64,000 nucleotides of DNA from Chloroflexota bacterium (GTDB taxonomy: Bacteria; Chloroflexota; Anaerolineae; Anaerolineales; Villigracilaceae), in contig JACRBH010000160.1 of the NCBI GenBank assembly GCA_016234535.1, positions 1 to 64,000 on the forward strand. Reading direction: 5' to 3'. Below the pieces are notes generated by a model. That model was not told the DNA's origin. It saw only the letters and a program-made list of their open reading frames with translations, and ran no database searches. Positions 1 through 7,245 of this stretch are shown piece by piece. Within the stretch, counting starts at the first letter, position 1. Every line of letters begins with the position of its first letter. A program made the translations under genes and the position numbers.

Positions 1-477
1 AAGGGCATTGCTTCGGGTATGCCGCTCTCTGCTGTTTTCAGCCGCACAGACATCATGAAGAAACTTGACGTTGGTTCGATCGGCGGAACCTACGGCGGGA
101 ACGCAGTCGCTTGTGCGGCAGGCGTGGCAACTGTCCGCGCGATGAGAGACGAAAAAATGCTGGAGAATGCCGCAGAACGCGGCATCCAATTGATGATGGG
201 GCTGCGCAAATTCCAGGAAGAGTATCCGCAGATTGGCGACGTGCGCGGCAAGGGACTGATGGTCGGCACTGAATTTGTTGTTGATGGAAGCCAGGCCAAA
301 GCTAAACCACTGGTAAAGGAAGTAATTCGTTCCTCCGAAGAAAGAGGCATGTTGCTTCTTTCCTGCGGAACATACGACAACACCGTGCGCTGGATCCCGC
401 CGTTGAATGTGACATCAGGGCAGGTCAATGATGGCTTGAATATCTTTGGTGAAGCACTAAAGGAAGTAATCAAGTAG
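1..477 (+). CDS. Class III aminotransferase, C-terminal part (5' end outside window)
   Basis: Carboxy-terminal 158 residues of a PLP-dependent class III (omega) aminotransferase; the rest lies left of the window. The frame is open from base 1, and the first visible residue, the lysine of KGIASGMP, falls where this family carries the PLP-binding lysine. The GGTYGGNAVACAAG stretch that follows is typical of GabT-like enzymes. Such enzymes move an amino group from a terminal amine (for example 4-aminobutyrate) to a 2-oxoacid, leaving a semialdehyde; the exact substrate cannot be read here. A second class III aminotransferase and an aldehyde ferredoxin oxidoreductase follow on the same strand, which suggests one catabolic unit. 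The family is clear; the substrate is inference. Confidence 0.9.
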   Translation, partial: KGIASGMPLSAVFSRTDIMKKLDVGSIGGTYGGNAVACAAGVATVRAMRDEKMLENAAERGIQLMMGLRKFQEEYPQIGDVRGKGLMVGTEFVVDGSQAKAKPLVKEVIRSSEERGMLLLSCGTYDNTVRWIPPLNVTSGQVNDGLNIFGEALKEVIK

Positions 478-483
478 ACAAGG

Positions 484-551
484 AAACAAGTACACAGGTA
501 TACGAGACGATTTTTCATCCCTGTCTGCGTGTTTACTTGTGTACCTGTATA
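484..551. repeat. Palindromic 'AAGTACAC/GTTTAC' repeat, copy 1
   Basis: Intergenic imperfect inverted repeat built from short units such as aagtacacaggtatac (left) and acttgtgtacctgtatac (right); the arms pair well if G-U pairs are allowed. Related copies lie at 50295-50342 and 52788-52864, both in junctions of the beta-oxidation operon. An upstream TTG/ATG start extension into this repeat (from 529) is judged an artefact. Confidence 0.7.
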
Positions 552-567
552 CAGGCTATACAAAATC

Positions 568-1926
568 ATGACACAATCCCTCGACCGCAACAAACTCACG
601 CAACTCCTTCAAGCTGAAGAACAACTCTTTCACAAGAATCACCCCAAATCATACGAACTGTATCAACGCGCGCGCAAGTCATTGCATGGCGGCGTGCCGA
701 TGTTGTGGATGATCCGCTGGGCGGGTTCGTTTCCCATCTTTGCAAAAGAAGCCAAAGGCGCGCACTTCACCGATGTGGACGGCAACGACTACATTGACTT
801 CTGTCTCGGCGACACTGGTGCGATGACAGGCCACGCGCCCGAAGCAACTGTCAAGGCGATTACTGAGCAAATTCAAAAAGGCATCACGCTTATGCTGCCT
901 TATGAAGACGTCATTTGGGTCGGTGAGGAATTGCAGCGCCGCTTCAAACTTCCATATTGGCAGTTCGCTCTCACTGCCACAGATGCGAATCGTTTTGCAC
1001 TGCGTATGGCGAGGCTCATCACCGGCCGCAAGAAAATTTTGGTCTTCAATTATTGTTATCACGGTTCGGTGGATGAAACCTTCATCACGCTCGACGAAGA
1101 AGGCACGCCCATGCCGCGTCTCAATAATATGGGACCGCAGATCGATCCGCGTGAGACTTCAAAAGTCATCGAGTTCAACGACATTGGCGCGCTCGAAACT
1201 GCGCTCTCTGCGCGGGATGTGGCGGCTGTCCTCGCTGAGCCTGCGATGACCAACATTGGCATCATCCATCCCGACCCCGGTTATCACGAGGCTCTGCGCG
1301 AGATGACTCGCAAGTATGGAACTTATCTCATCATTGATGAGACTCACACGATCTGCACTGGTTCTGGCGGATACAGCGCTTCGCACGGTCTTCAGCCTGA
1401 TTTCTTGACCCTCGGCAAACCCCTCGCTGGAGGAGTGCCCGCCGCGATCTATGGTTTCACGGAAGAAGTGTCACAGGCTTTCTCTGCTAAACTTTCCGTG
1501 GAAGACTCGGACGTTGGCGGAATTGGCGGGACGCTGTCGGGCAACGCCCTGTCCATTGCGGCAATGAAGGCCACACTGCAACATGTTTTGACGGAAGAGT
1601 TTTATTTCAAAGCCACTGCTTTGCAGGAACAATTCACCGCTGGCGTTCAATCGGTTATCAAAGAATTTGAGCTGCCGTGGATCGTCAAGCAATTAGGCAA
1701 CCGCTCTGAATATTGGTTCCGTCCGAAGCCGCCAAAGAACGGCGGAGAAGCTCACGCCGCTGTTGACCCTGAACTCGACCGCTATATGCATCTCTTCGCG
1801 CTCAACCGCGGCATTCTGATGACTCCTTTTCATAATATGGCCTTGATCTCACCAGAGACAACTCAGGCCGATGTGGATCATCATACGAGGGTGTTTCGGG
1901 AAGCAGTGCAATCGTTGTTTAGTTAG
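568..1926 (+). CDS. Class III aminotransferase, glutamate-1-semialdehyde aminomutase-like
   Basis: A 452-residue PLP-dependent fold-type I enzyme. DVDGNDYIDFCLGDTGAMTGH near residues 62-82 and the PLP lysine K284 in LTLGKPLAGGVPAAIYG match the glutamate-1-semialdehyde aminomutase/class III branch; LIIDETHT carries the cofactor-binding aspartate. Haem-pathway GSA aminomutase is unlikely because no hem gene is nearby and the 'YHGSVDETF' region looks like the amino-acid transaminase-like paralogues. The ATG at 568 is preferred over an in-frame start at 529, because the extra 13 residues are encoded by a repeat element. It sits between another class III aminotransferase and an aldehyde ferredoxin oxidoreductase. 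Substrate unknown. Confidence 0.88.
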   Translation: MTQSLDRNKLTQLLQAEEQLFHKNHPKSYELYQRARKSLHGGVPMLWMIRWAGSFPIFAKEAKGAHFTDVDGNDYIDFCLGDTGAMTGHAPEATVKAITEQIQKGITLMLPYEDVIWVGEELQRRFKLPYWQFALTATDANRFALRMARLITGRKKILVFNYCYHGSVDETFITLDEEGTPMPRLNNMGPQIDPRETSKVIEFNDIGALETALSARDVAAVLAEPAMTNIGIIHPDPGYHEALREMTRKYGTYLIIDETHTICTGSGGYSASHGLQPDFLTLGKPLAGGVPAAIYGFTEEVSQAFSAKLSVEDSDVGGIGGTLSGNALSIAAMKATLQHVLTEEFYFKATALQEQFTAGVQSVIKEFELPWIVKQLGNRSEYWFRPKPPKNGGEAHAAVDPELDRYMHLFALNRGILMTPFHNMALISPETTQADVDHHTRVFREAVQSLFS

Positions 1927-1927
1927 A

Positions 1928-2002
1928 TGTCGTTGCGAGAGCGATAGCCCGAAGCAACCACCTGCGAAGTAGAGATTGCTTCTCGAAGACTCGCAATGAC
2001 AT
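1928..2002. repeat. Interspersed nested palindrome 'TCATTGCGAG', copy 1
   Basis: Outer arms atgtcgttgcgag and ctcgcaatgacat enclose inner gaagcaac and gattgcttc arms, so the element can fold as a two-level cruciform. Degenerate relatives lie at about 5343-5475, 14330-14465, 54134-54218 and 56030-56190. No coding potential. Confidence 0.8.
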
Positions 2003-2021
2003 AAGTGATTTGGAGAATTAC

Positions 2022-3749
2022 ATGACTGATTACAAATCTCAAATCTGGCGTATCAATGTACGCGAACAAACCCTAAAACGCGAACCTGTCCCGCAAAATT
2101 GGCAGCGCCTCGGCGGGCGTGGACTGCTGGCGCGCATTCTGGTTGATGAAGTGGATGCGATGTGTGATCCGCTTGGCGCGGGAAATAAATTGATCTTTGC
2201 ACCGGGGCTTTTGGTGGGACACATGCTTTCGTCCACCGATAGGATTTCCATCGGCGGCAAGTCTCCATTGACTGGCGGCGTCAAGGAAGCCAATGCAGGC
2301 GGGCGGACCGGCTATCACATGGCGTTTATGGGCATTCATGCGCTCATTATCGAAGACCAGCCAACGGAAGATGGCTATTGGATTTTGCATTTATCAATGA
2401 ACGGCGCGAAATGGGAAAAGGCTGATGATCTCGTAGGTGTTGGCGTTTATGCAACCGCGCCGAAACTGCTTGAAAAATATGGCGATAAAGTCGCCATTGC
2501 ATTGATCGGCCCCGGCGGTGAAATGCGGATGAAGTCCGCGGGGATACAGAATATCGATAAAGATAGAGTTCCGTCACGGATTGCCGCTCGCGGCGGACTC
2601 GGCGCGGTGATGGGCTCGAAGGGATTAAAGGCTATCGTGTTTGATCATGTCGGTGGGCAGAAACCAGCCATCGCGAATCCCGAGGCGTTTAAAGTCGCGC
2701 AGAAGGATTACACTGCGTCTGTCATGAATCATCCGCAATCGGTCACGTACCGTGATTATGGCACTGCCGCGATGGCGCAGATGACTCAACGCTTTGCGGC
2801 TTTAACCGTCCATAATTTTTCGCGTGGCACATTTGACAACGTGGAAAATATCAGCGGTGAGACGCTGCGCGAATTCACGTTGACTCGCGGCAAGCCTTCC
2901 GACCCTGCTCATGCCTGCATGGCTGGATGCACGATCAAATGCTCGAATGTCTTCGGCGGAGAGGATGGCAAGGTAATCGTCTCGCCGTTGGAGTATGAAA
3001 CTATTGGTTTGATGGGCACGAATATTGATATTGATTCTCTCGATTCAATTGGCCGATTGAATTGGCATGTCAATGACCTGGGACTCGACTCGATCGAGAT
3101 CGGCGGGTCGCTTGGTTTGGCCGCCGAAGCGGGACTCATGCGCTGGGGCAGTGAAGAAGATGCGCAGAAGTTGATCGATGAAATTCGCGCAGGCACGGAG
3201 CTTGGTCATGTACTTGGCGATGGCGCTGTGAGCGTTGGGAAGAAATATAATATTGAGCGAGTTCCTGCTGTGAAGGGGCAGACCATGTCTGCTTATGAGC
3301 CGCGCTCGATCAAAGGCACTGGCGTGACGTTTGCGACAACCCCGCAGGGCGCGGATCACACTTGCGGATTAACGATTCGCGCGCAGGTAAATCACCTCGA
3401 CCCAACTCAGCAAAGAGATGTTTCACTTAATGCTCAGTTGAACATGGCTGGCTATGACACCATCGGCGCTTGTATCTTTGCAGGTTTTGGTTACGCCGCC
3501 ACTCCCGATGGCGTAGTGAAACGTCTGCTAAAAGCGCGGTATGGCTGGGATGATCTGCCTGATAATATTTTGCAGGAATTAGGCAAGCAGACCATTAAGC
3601 TGGAGCGTGAGTTCAACAAACGCGCAGGCTTCACTGCCAAAGATGACCGCCTGCCCGAATGGATGACGAAGGAAGCCATTCCTGAAAACGGATCGGTCTT
3701 CGATGTGAGCGAGGATGTTCTCGATCATATATTTGATGGAATTGAATAA
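2022..3749 (+). CDS. Aldehyde ferredoxin oxidoreductase (tungsten-pterin family)
   Basis: A 575-residue AOR-family protein. In this family a tungsten-bispterin cofactor and one [4Fe-4S] cluster oxidise aldehydes to carboxylic acids while reducing ferredoxin in the cytoplasm. The amino-terminal RLGGRGLLARIL and the SPLTGGVKEANAGGRTG segment (about residues 75-97) are cofactor-binding signatures. Cluster ligands are C299, C303 and C307 in a C-x3-C-x3-C pattern plus C484 in TIGACIFAG; the x3 first spacing differs from the classical C-x2-C-x3-C of archaeal AOR. ATG 2022 is chosen over a TTG at 2010 because GGAG lies seven bases upstream. Two aminotransferases precede it, suggesting that it oxidises their semialdehyde products (inference). 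Confidence 0.93.
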   Translation: MTDYKSQIWRINVREQTLKREPVPQNWQRLGGRGLLARILVDEVDAMCDPLGAGNKLIFAPGLLVGHMLSSTDRISIGGKSPLTGGVKEANAGGRTGYHMAFMGIHALIIEDQPTEDGYWILHLSMNGAKWEKADDLVGVGVYATAPKLLEKYGDKVAIALIGPGGEMRMKSAGIQNIDKDRVPSRIAARGGLGAVMGSKGLKAIVFDHVGGQKPAIANPEAFKVAQKDYTASVMNHPQSVTYRDYGTAAMAQMTQRFAALTVHNFSRGTFDNVENISGETLREFTLTRGKPSDPAHACMAGCTIKCSNVFGGEDGKVIVSPLEYETIGLMGTNIDIDSLDSIGRLNWHVNDLGLDSIEIGGSLGLAAEAGLMRWGSEEDAQKLIDEIRAGTELGHVLGDGAVSVGKKYNIERVPAVKGQTMSAYEPRSIKGTGVTFATTPQGADHTCGLTIRAQVNHLDPTQQRDVSLNAQLNMAGYDTIGACIFAGFGYAATPDGVVKRLLKARYGWDDLPDNILQELGKQTIKLEREFNKRAGFTAKDDRLPEWMTKEAIPENGSVFDVSEDVLDHIFDGIE

Positions 3750-3753
3750 AACA

Positions 3754-3796
3754 AAAAGTGACAGTCACCCGCTTCGCGAAGGTGACTGTCACTTTT
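3754..3796. terminator. Bidirectional hairpin terminator between convergent genes
   Basis: Perfect 16-bp stem (aaaagtgacagtcacc with ggtgactgtcactttt) and an 11-base loop. A-runs and T-runs flank it on both strands, and it sits between the ends of the oxidoreductase and the CPBP protease. A degenerate relative of the loop side lies near 39103-39131. Confidence 0.8.
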
Positions 3797-3800
3797 ATCA

Positions 3801-4643
3801 TTAAGCTTTTTGTGTTTTCATTCGGTATTGATACAACATCCACCCTGCGACGCCAAACAAAATTGATGTGATGATTCCTTCGTTGGTGGGCGTGAAAATT
3901 GGAGCCATTGGCCCGTTGACTTTAATGAAGCCGTTAATAAGTAGCGGCATACTTAGCGCATTGACAACGTTATGCAGAACGAAGACAGGCCAAACAGATT
4001 TGCTTATCAGCCGTAATTCGCCAAACAGAATTGCAGTGGGGAACATGACGATCAATCCGATGGAGAGAAATACAGGAATGCTGGTCGTAATGGATGACAT
4101 CAATACGCTCCGGTCAAGGAAGTAATAATAATATGGCAAATGCCATGCCCACCACAAAACACCAACGATCAAATGATTCAAAATCGGATGGACTTTGGTG
4201 GCATCGAGTCTTGGGGTAAGGTAGCCGCGCCAGGCAAATTCTTCGAAGATGTTTTTCATGAGCGAGCCGACGAGCATTACGCCAACCGCCGATAAATATG
4301 CGCTGAAACCTTGCTCGGCAAAACCGTCAGCGCTGACAATGCCGAAGAGTACACCCAGCACAAAGGTCAGCAGGGCCGCGAGCGGATAGACCAGAATCGC
4401 TGTCAGATACCACTTCCAGCCTGAGAGGAGATTCAGCCCAAAACCAGAATCCTTCCAGCCATCTCCGCCAAAAGCCCGTAAAAATAATCCAGAAAGGGCA
4501 GGAGTTGCCAGCCAGATCAGAACGCCCAGACTTTGCATGGGCGGCTGCGTGTTGCCTGTGACGTTGTTGAGCCAGATGCCGAGCCAGCCTCCGCCAACTG
4601 TGAAAAGTGCGACGATAATAATGTTGCGAATTGTTTTGTTCAT
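3801..4643 (-). CDS. CPBP-family intramembrane metalloprotease
   Basis: A 280-residue membrane protein with about eight hydrophobic segments. It carries the CPBP (CAAX protease/bacteriocin-processing, 'Abi') signatures: EEFAWRGYLTPRL (EExxxR motif), WWAWHLPYYYYF (the F/WxxxH motif) and VLHNVVNAL (HxxxN motif), which supply the metal-binding glutamates and histidines. Members act in membrane protein or peptide processing, and the substrate is usually unknown. Its start overlaps the stop of the PadR gene by four bases, so the two are probably co-transcribed and the protease is probably under PadR control. Confidence 0.88.
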   Translation of the reverse strand: MNKTIRNIIIVALFTVGGGWLGIWLNNVTGNTQPPMQSLGVLIWLATPALSGLFLRAFGGDGWKDSGFGLNLLSGWKWYLTAILVYPLAALLTFVLGVLFGIVSADGFAEQGFSAYLSAVGVMLVGSLMKNIFEEFAWRGYLTPRLDATKVHPILNHLIVGVLWWAWHLPYYYYFLDRSVLMSSITTSIPVFLSIGLIVMFPTAILFGELRLISKSVWPVFVLHNVVNALSMPLLINGFIKVNGPMAPIFTPTNEGIITSILFGVAGWMLYQYRMKTQKA

Positions 4644-5209
4644 GAGTTTCCTATTTGAATGGTGTAGTTTTTTGTTTCGACGCGTTCGATGGCTGAGCGC
4701 AGCCAGGCGGCGTCGGATTTTGAGTTGATGTAGCCAAGCTCCAATGTGAGCAGTGCAAAAAAGGTGGTGCGCTTGTCGGCGACTTTGCCGGGTGTATTTT
4801 GGCTCATTTGATACACAGCTTCGAATACAGATAGTCGTTCTTCGATTTCCTTGAGCTTGCGATGTAAAAGGTTGAGGATTTCCCCGTCGCTGAGTTTGCC
4901 GCCAAAATAGACTTGAATGAGGAATGGCTCACGAGTGTCGTGTTCGGGCAGGGGCGTGGACAGCCATTGATGCAGTTCGGCGCGGCCCGTTTCGGTAATG
5001 TTGTAGATTTTCATGTCGAGCCGTTCTTCGCGTTCGATAATTTCTTTTTCCACAAAACCTTGTTCGTCGAGTTCGGCCAGTGTGCGGTAGATCTGACTTT
5101 GATTGGCAGGCCAGAAGTGCTGCACCGAATTGTCAAAGGCTTTTTTTAGATCGTAGCCTGAGAACGGGGCAAGGGAGAGAAAGCCAAGTATGGCGTGTTT
5201 GAGTGACAT
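4640..5209 (-). CDS. PadR-family transcriptional regulator
   Basis: A 189-residue regulator. Residues 1-80 form a PadR winged helix (MSLKHAILGFLSLAPFSGYD, then SQIYRTLAELDEQGFVEKE as recognition helix and wing), and residues 90-175 form the helical PadR C-terminal dimerisation domain (Vir_act_alpha_C type). PadR proteins are usually autorepressors released by a small molecule or stress signal and often control an adjacent membrane or efflux protein. Here the CPBP protease overlaps its 3' end. A near-perfect palindrome lying over a consensus promoter (5235-5288) directly upstream supports autoregulation. Confidence 0.92.
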   Translation of the reverse strand: MSLKHAILGFLSLAPFSGYDLKKAFDNSVQHFWPANQSQIYRTLAELDEQGFVEKEIIEREERLDMKIYNITETGRAELHQWLSTPLPEHDTREPFLIQVYFGGKLSDGEILNLLHRKLKEIEERLSVFEAVYQMSQNTPGKVADKRTTFFALLTLELGYINSKSDAAWLRSAIERVETKNYTIQIGNS

Positions 5210-5234
5210 AGTGCTCCTTTTGGTAGCTAGATTT

Positions 5235-5280
5235 CTAGTTACCTATACTATAACACTAGTATTATAGTATAGGTAACTAG
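5235..5280. promoter_or_regulatory. Large palindrome, probable PadR operator
   Basis: A 46-bp palindrome. The 18-bp perfect arms ctagttacctatactata (5235-5252) and its complement (5263-5280) surround a 10-base centre containing ACTAGT. It lies 26 bases upstream of the padR-type start and covers the -10 region, the expected place for an autorepressor site. Binding by this PadR is inference. Confidence 0.75.
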
Positions 5281-5288
5281 ATTGTCAA
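5261..5288 (-). promoter_or_regulatory. Consensus sigma-70-type promoter of the PadR-CPBP operon
   Basis: Read on the minus strand: TTGACA (5288-5283), 16-base spacer, TATAAT (5266-5261). Both hexamers match consensus exactly. Without repression this would be a strong promoter, fitting a tightly repressed operon. Confidence 0.8.
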
Positions 5289-5306
5289 GAGAATTAGTTG
5301 GAAGTT

Positions 5307-5332
5307 GGATTGCGGACTTTAGTCCGCAATCC
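5307..5332. repeat. Short palindrome of the GCGnnn-TTTA-nnnCGC type
   Basis: Perfect 12-bp arms (ggattgcggact and agtccgcaatcc) around a TT loop. The 16-bp core gcggactttagtccgc has the same design as the palindromes at 38981-39019 and 41352-41397: GCG, three variable bases, TTTA or TAAA, and the complement. Confidence 0.65.
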
Positions 5333-5342
5333 CTATTTTGTG

Positions 5343-5475
5343 GCAGTAATTCTCATTATGAACATGTCGCTGCGAGGCATTTTTGTTTTTTTTGCCGAAG
5401 CAGTTTCCTAAATCGAAGGGATTGCTTCGTCGGGAAGACCAAGAACCCTCCTCGCAACGACATATTGAGAATTGC
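5343..5475. repeat. Interspersed nested palindrome 'TCATTGCGAG', copy 2
   Basis: Arms atgtcgctgcgagg (5364-5377) and cctcgcaacgacat (5450-5463) enclose ccgaagcag and gattgcttcgtcggg. The flanks attctcattatgaaca and atattgagaattgctg resemble the right flank of the copy at 14330-14465, so the mobile or conserved unit is longer than the arms. Confidence 0.75.
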
Positions 5476-5518
5476 TGATTTTGTGGAGTTATTGTGTTCA
5501 ATGAATGGGTGTTAAAAT

Positions 5519-5551
5519 AAAACTGACAGACTATAAAAGTCTGTCAGTTTT
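5519..5551 (-). terminator. Terminator hairpin behind tRNA-Thr
   Basis: Perfect 14-bp stem (aaaactgacagact with agtctgtcagtttt), five-base loop. On the minus strand it starts two bases after the tRNA discriminator base and is followed by a T-rich tract, as expected for a factor-independent terminator. Confidence 0.8.
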
Positions 5552-5553
5552 TG

Positions 5554-5626
5554 AGCCACCAGTCGGCTACGACCCGACGACCTGTCGATTACGAATCGAC
5601 TGCTCTACCAGCTGAGCTATGGTGGC
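5554..5626 (-). tRNA. tRNA-Thr (anticodon CGT)
   Basis: A 73-base cloverleaf on the minus strand: acceptor GCCACCA/TGGTGGC, D-arm GCTC-AGCTGGTA-GAGC, anticodon stem GTCGA/TCGAC with loop TTCGTAA (anticodon CGT), T-stem GTCGG/CCGAC, discriminator T. The CCA tail is not encoded. The T-loop reads GTCGTAG instead of a TTCRANN form: position 54 is G and position 58 is T, so the usual T54-A58 pair is replaced (see findings). All stems are fully paired. Confidence 0.9.
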
Positions 5627-5646
5627 AATTTTTATAAGCGGGCGGG

Positions 5647-5675
5647 ATTATAAAGGATTAAAACTAAACCCGCAA
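5647..5675 (-). promoter_or_regulatory. Probable tRNA-Thr promoter
   Basis: Minus strand: TTGCGG (5675-5670), 17-base spacer, TATAAT (5652-5647), 20 bases before the mature 5' end of the tRNA. Confidence 0.6.
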
Positions 5676-5721
5676 GTTTTCAGCTTTCCATGTTGTCTGT
5701 GCTTTGGGAATCAAAAATCAT

Positions 5722-6969
5722 ATGCTTCGAATTGCAATGCTTTCTTATCATACCTGTCCACTCGCCACGTTGGGCGGAAAGGATACCGGCGGAATGAACG
5801 TCTACGTTCGCGATCTGACGCGCGAGTTGGGGCGCATGGGAATCCATGTGGATGTCTTTACGCGCTCGCAGGATGAACATGTTCCGCATGTTGTGCATGA
5901 ATTGGGATTTGGCAATCGTGTGGTGCATGTGCCGTCGGGGCCTGAAACCCCCAAAGCCAAGAGCGAGTTGGCGAATTACATTCCCGAATTTGTAGAGGGG
6001 ATTAAACAATTTGCTGTTGAGAAAGGGATTCGCTATGATGTAATTCACAGTCATTACTGGATGTCCGGGCTGGCTGCTGAATCTTTGAGCGATGCGTGGG
6101 GTGGGACACCCATCGTGCATATGTTCCATACCCTGGGTGAGATGAAGAATCGGGTGGCGCGTTCGGAGAGTGAACGCGCGGGCGAAGATCGACTCAAAGG
6201 GGAGAGGCAGGTTCTCCGTCGGGTTGACCGCATCATTGCCGCGACGATAGCTGAGACGACACAGTTGAGATTCCTCTACCGTGCAGATCAACGCAAGCTG
6301 GCCATCATTCCGCCGGGTGTGGATACGTGTCATTTTTATCCGATCCCTGCGGATGAGGCGAAGCAGTTCCTTGGTTTGAAACCCGAGAATCGGATGGTGC
6401 TTTTTGTGGGGCGCATCGAGCCGTTGAAAGGCGTAGATACTTTGATACAGGCGATGTCTTGTTTGGATTTGCAGAAGGTGCATCGCCCTGTGCATCTTGC
6501 GATTATCGGCGGTGAGCCTGATGTGAATCCAGAGGATATGACTGAAGAAATGACCCGCTTGCAAAAACTATGTGACGAGTTGTGCATGGGCGGCATGGTG
6601 ATCTTCCTCGGCAAGCGCGGTCAGGACACGCTTCAATATTATTATTCCGCGGCGGAGGTGGTTGTGATGCCTTCGTTGTACGAATCGTTCGGGATGGTTG
6701 CGCTGGAGGCGATGGCTTGCGGTACGCCGGTCATTGCTTCAGAGGTGGGTGGGCTTGGCTATCTCGTCCAAAACGATGTGACCGGTTATACGATTCCCGA
6801 TAGCGAGCCAGAGGCGTTGTGCGATAAGTTGTCATGGCTGTTGGGAGATGCGCATCTGCGCGAGACGATGGGGCAGCGTGCCGCGGAATATGCATTAGGT
6901 TACGCCTGGGAAAATATCGCTGCACGGATCGTGGAAGTTTATATGGGGTTGGTGAAGGATAAAGTTTGA
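5722..6969 (+). CDS. GT4 glycosyltransferase, MshA/sucrose-synthase-like
   Basis: A 415-residue retaining GT-B glycosyltransferase of family GT4. The amino-terminal LATLGGKDTGGMNVYVRDL and IHVDVFTR match the MshA (D-inositol-3-phosphate glycosyltransferase)/sucrose-phosphate-synthase-like group, and HSHYWMSG is conserved there too. The donor-binding E-x7-E motif is in SLYESFGMVALEAMACGTPVI (about residues 318-338), after FVGRIEPLKG. It probably transfers a sugar from a nucleotide sugar to a small acceptor or lipid in the cytoplasm. A role in mycothiol synthesis should not be assumed, since no other msh gene is visible. ATG 5722 is used; the upstream TTG at 5704 has no better ribosome site. 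Confidence 0.85.
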   Translation: MLRIAMLSYHTCPLATLGGKDTGGMNVYVRDLTRELGRMGIHVDVFTRSQDEHVPHVVHELGFGNRVVHVPSGPETPKAKSELANYIPEFVEGIKQFAVEKGIRYDVIHSHYWMSGLAAESLSDAWGGTPIVHMFHTLGEMKNRVARSESERAGEDRLKGERQVLRRVDRIIAATIAETTQLRFLYRADQRKLAIIPPGVDTCHFYPIPADEAKQFLGLKPENRMVLFVGRIEPLKGVDTLIQAMSCLDLQKVHRPVHLAIIGGEPDVNPEDMTEEMTRLQKLCDELCMGGMVIFLGKRGQDTLQYYYSAAEVVVMPSLYESFGMVALEAMACGTPVIASEVGGLGYLVQNDVTGYTIPDSEPEALCDKLSWLLGDAHLRETMGQRAAEYALGYAWENIAARIVEVYMGLVKDKV

Positions 6970-7245
6970 TTAATGCTTCTGCGCCATTTTTTCAGCCATT
7001 GGCGCAACTTCGCTTGTGTAAAGCTCAACCATCTTCATATCATATGGCGCGGCCACGCTCAAGACAAAGTGCTCAACACCGCGTTCGACATATCTCATCA
7101 GTTGTTCAGCGGCTTGCTGCGGAGCGCCCATCAAGACCCGGTCTTGAAGATCGAGGTTGGTATTCCATTGCCGAGCCAAAGCCTCGGCCCGCTTTTGCGC
7201 TTCTTTATGAACATGCGCTAACTTACCGGAGTTATGGAGTCGTCG
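6970..7245 (-). pseudogene. Remnant of luciferase-like (LLM) flavin oxidoreductase
   Basis: Only the carboxy terminus of an LLM-class (F420/FMN, TIM-barrel) oxidoreductase is present. AEALARQWNTNLDLQDRVLM, then GAPQQAAEQLMRYVERGVEHFVLS and a proline-rich end match the usual last 70 to 80 residues of this family. The frame stays open a little further upstream (to about 7245), but no family sequence continues beyond it; instead a lipoprotein gene of the cassette-like island begins. The break suggests that arrival of the island removed the rest of the gene. Residual translation from a TTG at 7179 cannot be excluded. Confidence 0.7.

Noticed and set aside
529-567. Earlier start for the second aminotransferase
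   Set aside because: The 13 extra residues are encoded by the repeat at 484-551; the ATG at 568 gives normal family length.
568-1926. hemL (glutamate-1-semialdehyde aminomutase) of haem synthesis
   Set aside because: Only the fold class matches; no other haem gene is nearby and the context is an amine-catabolic set, so no gene symbol is given.
5722-6969. mshA of mycothiol synthesis
   Set aside because: Sequence is MshA-like, but no other msh gene is visible and this subgroup includes many enzymes of other function.
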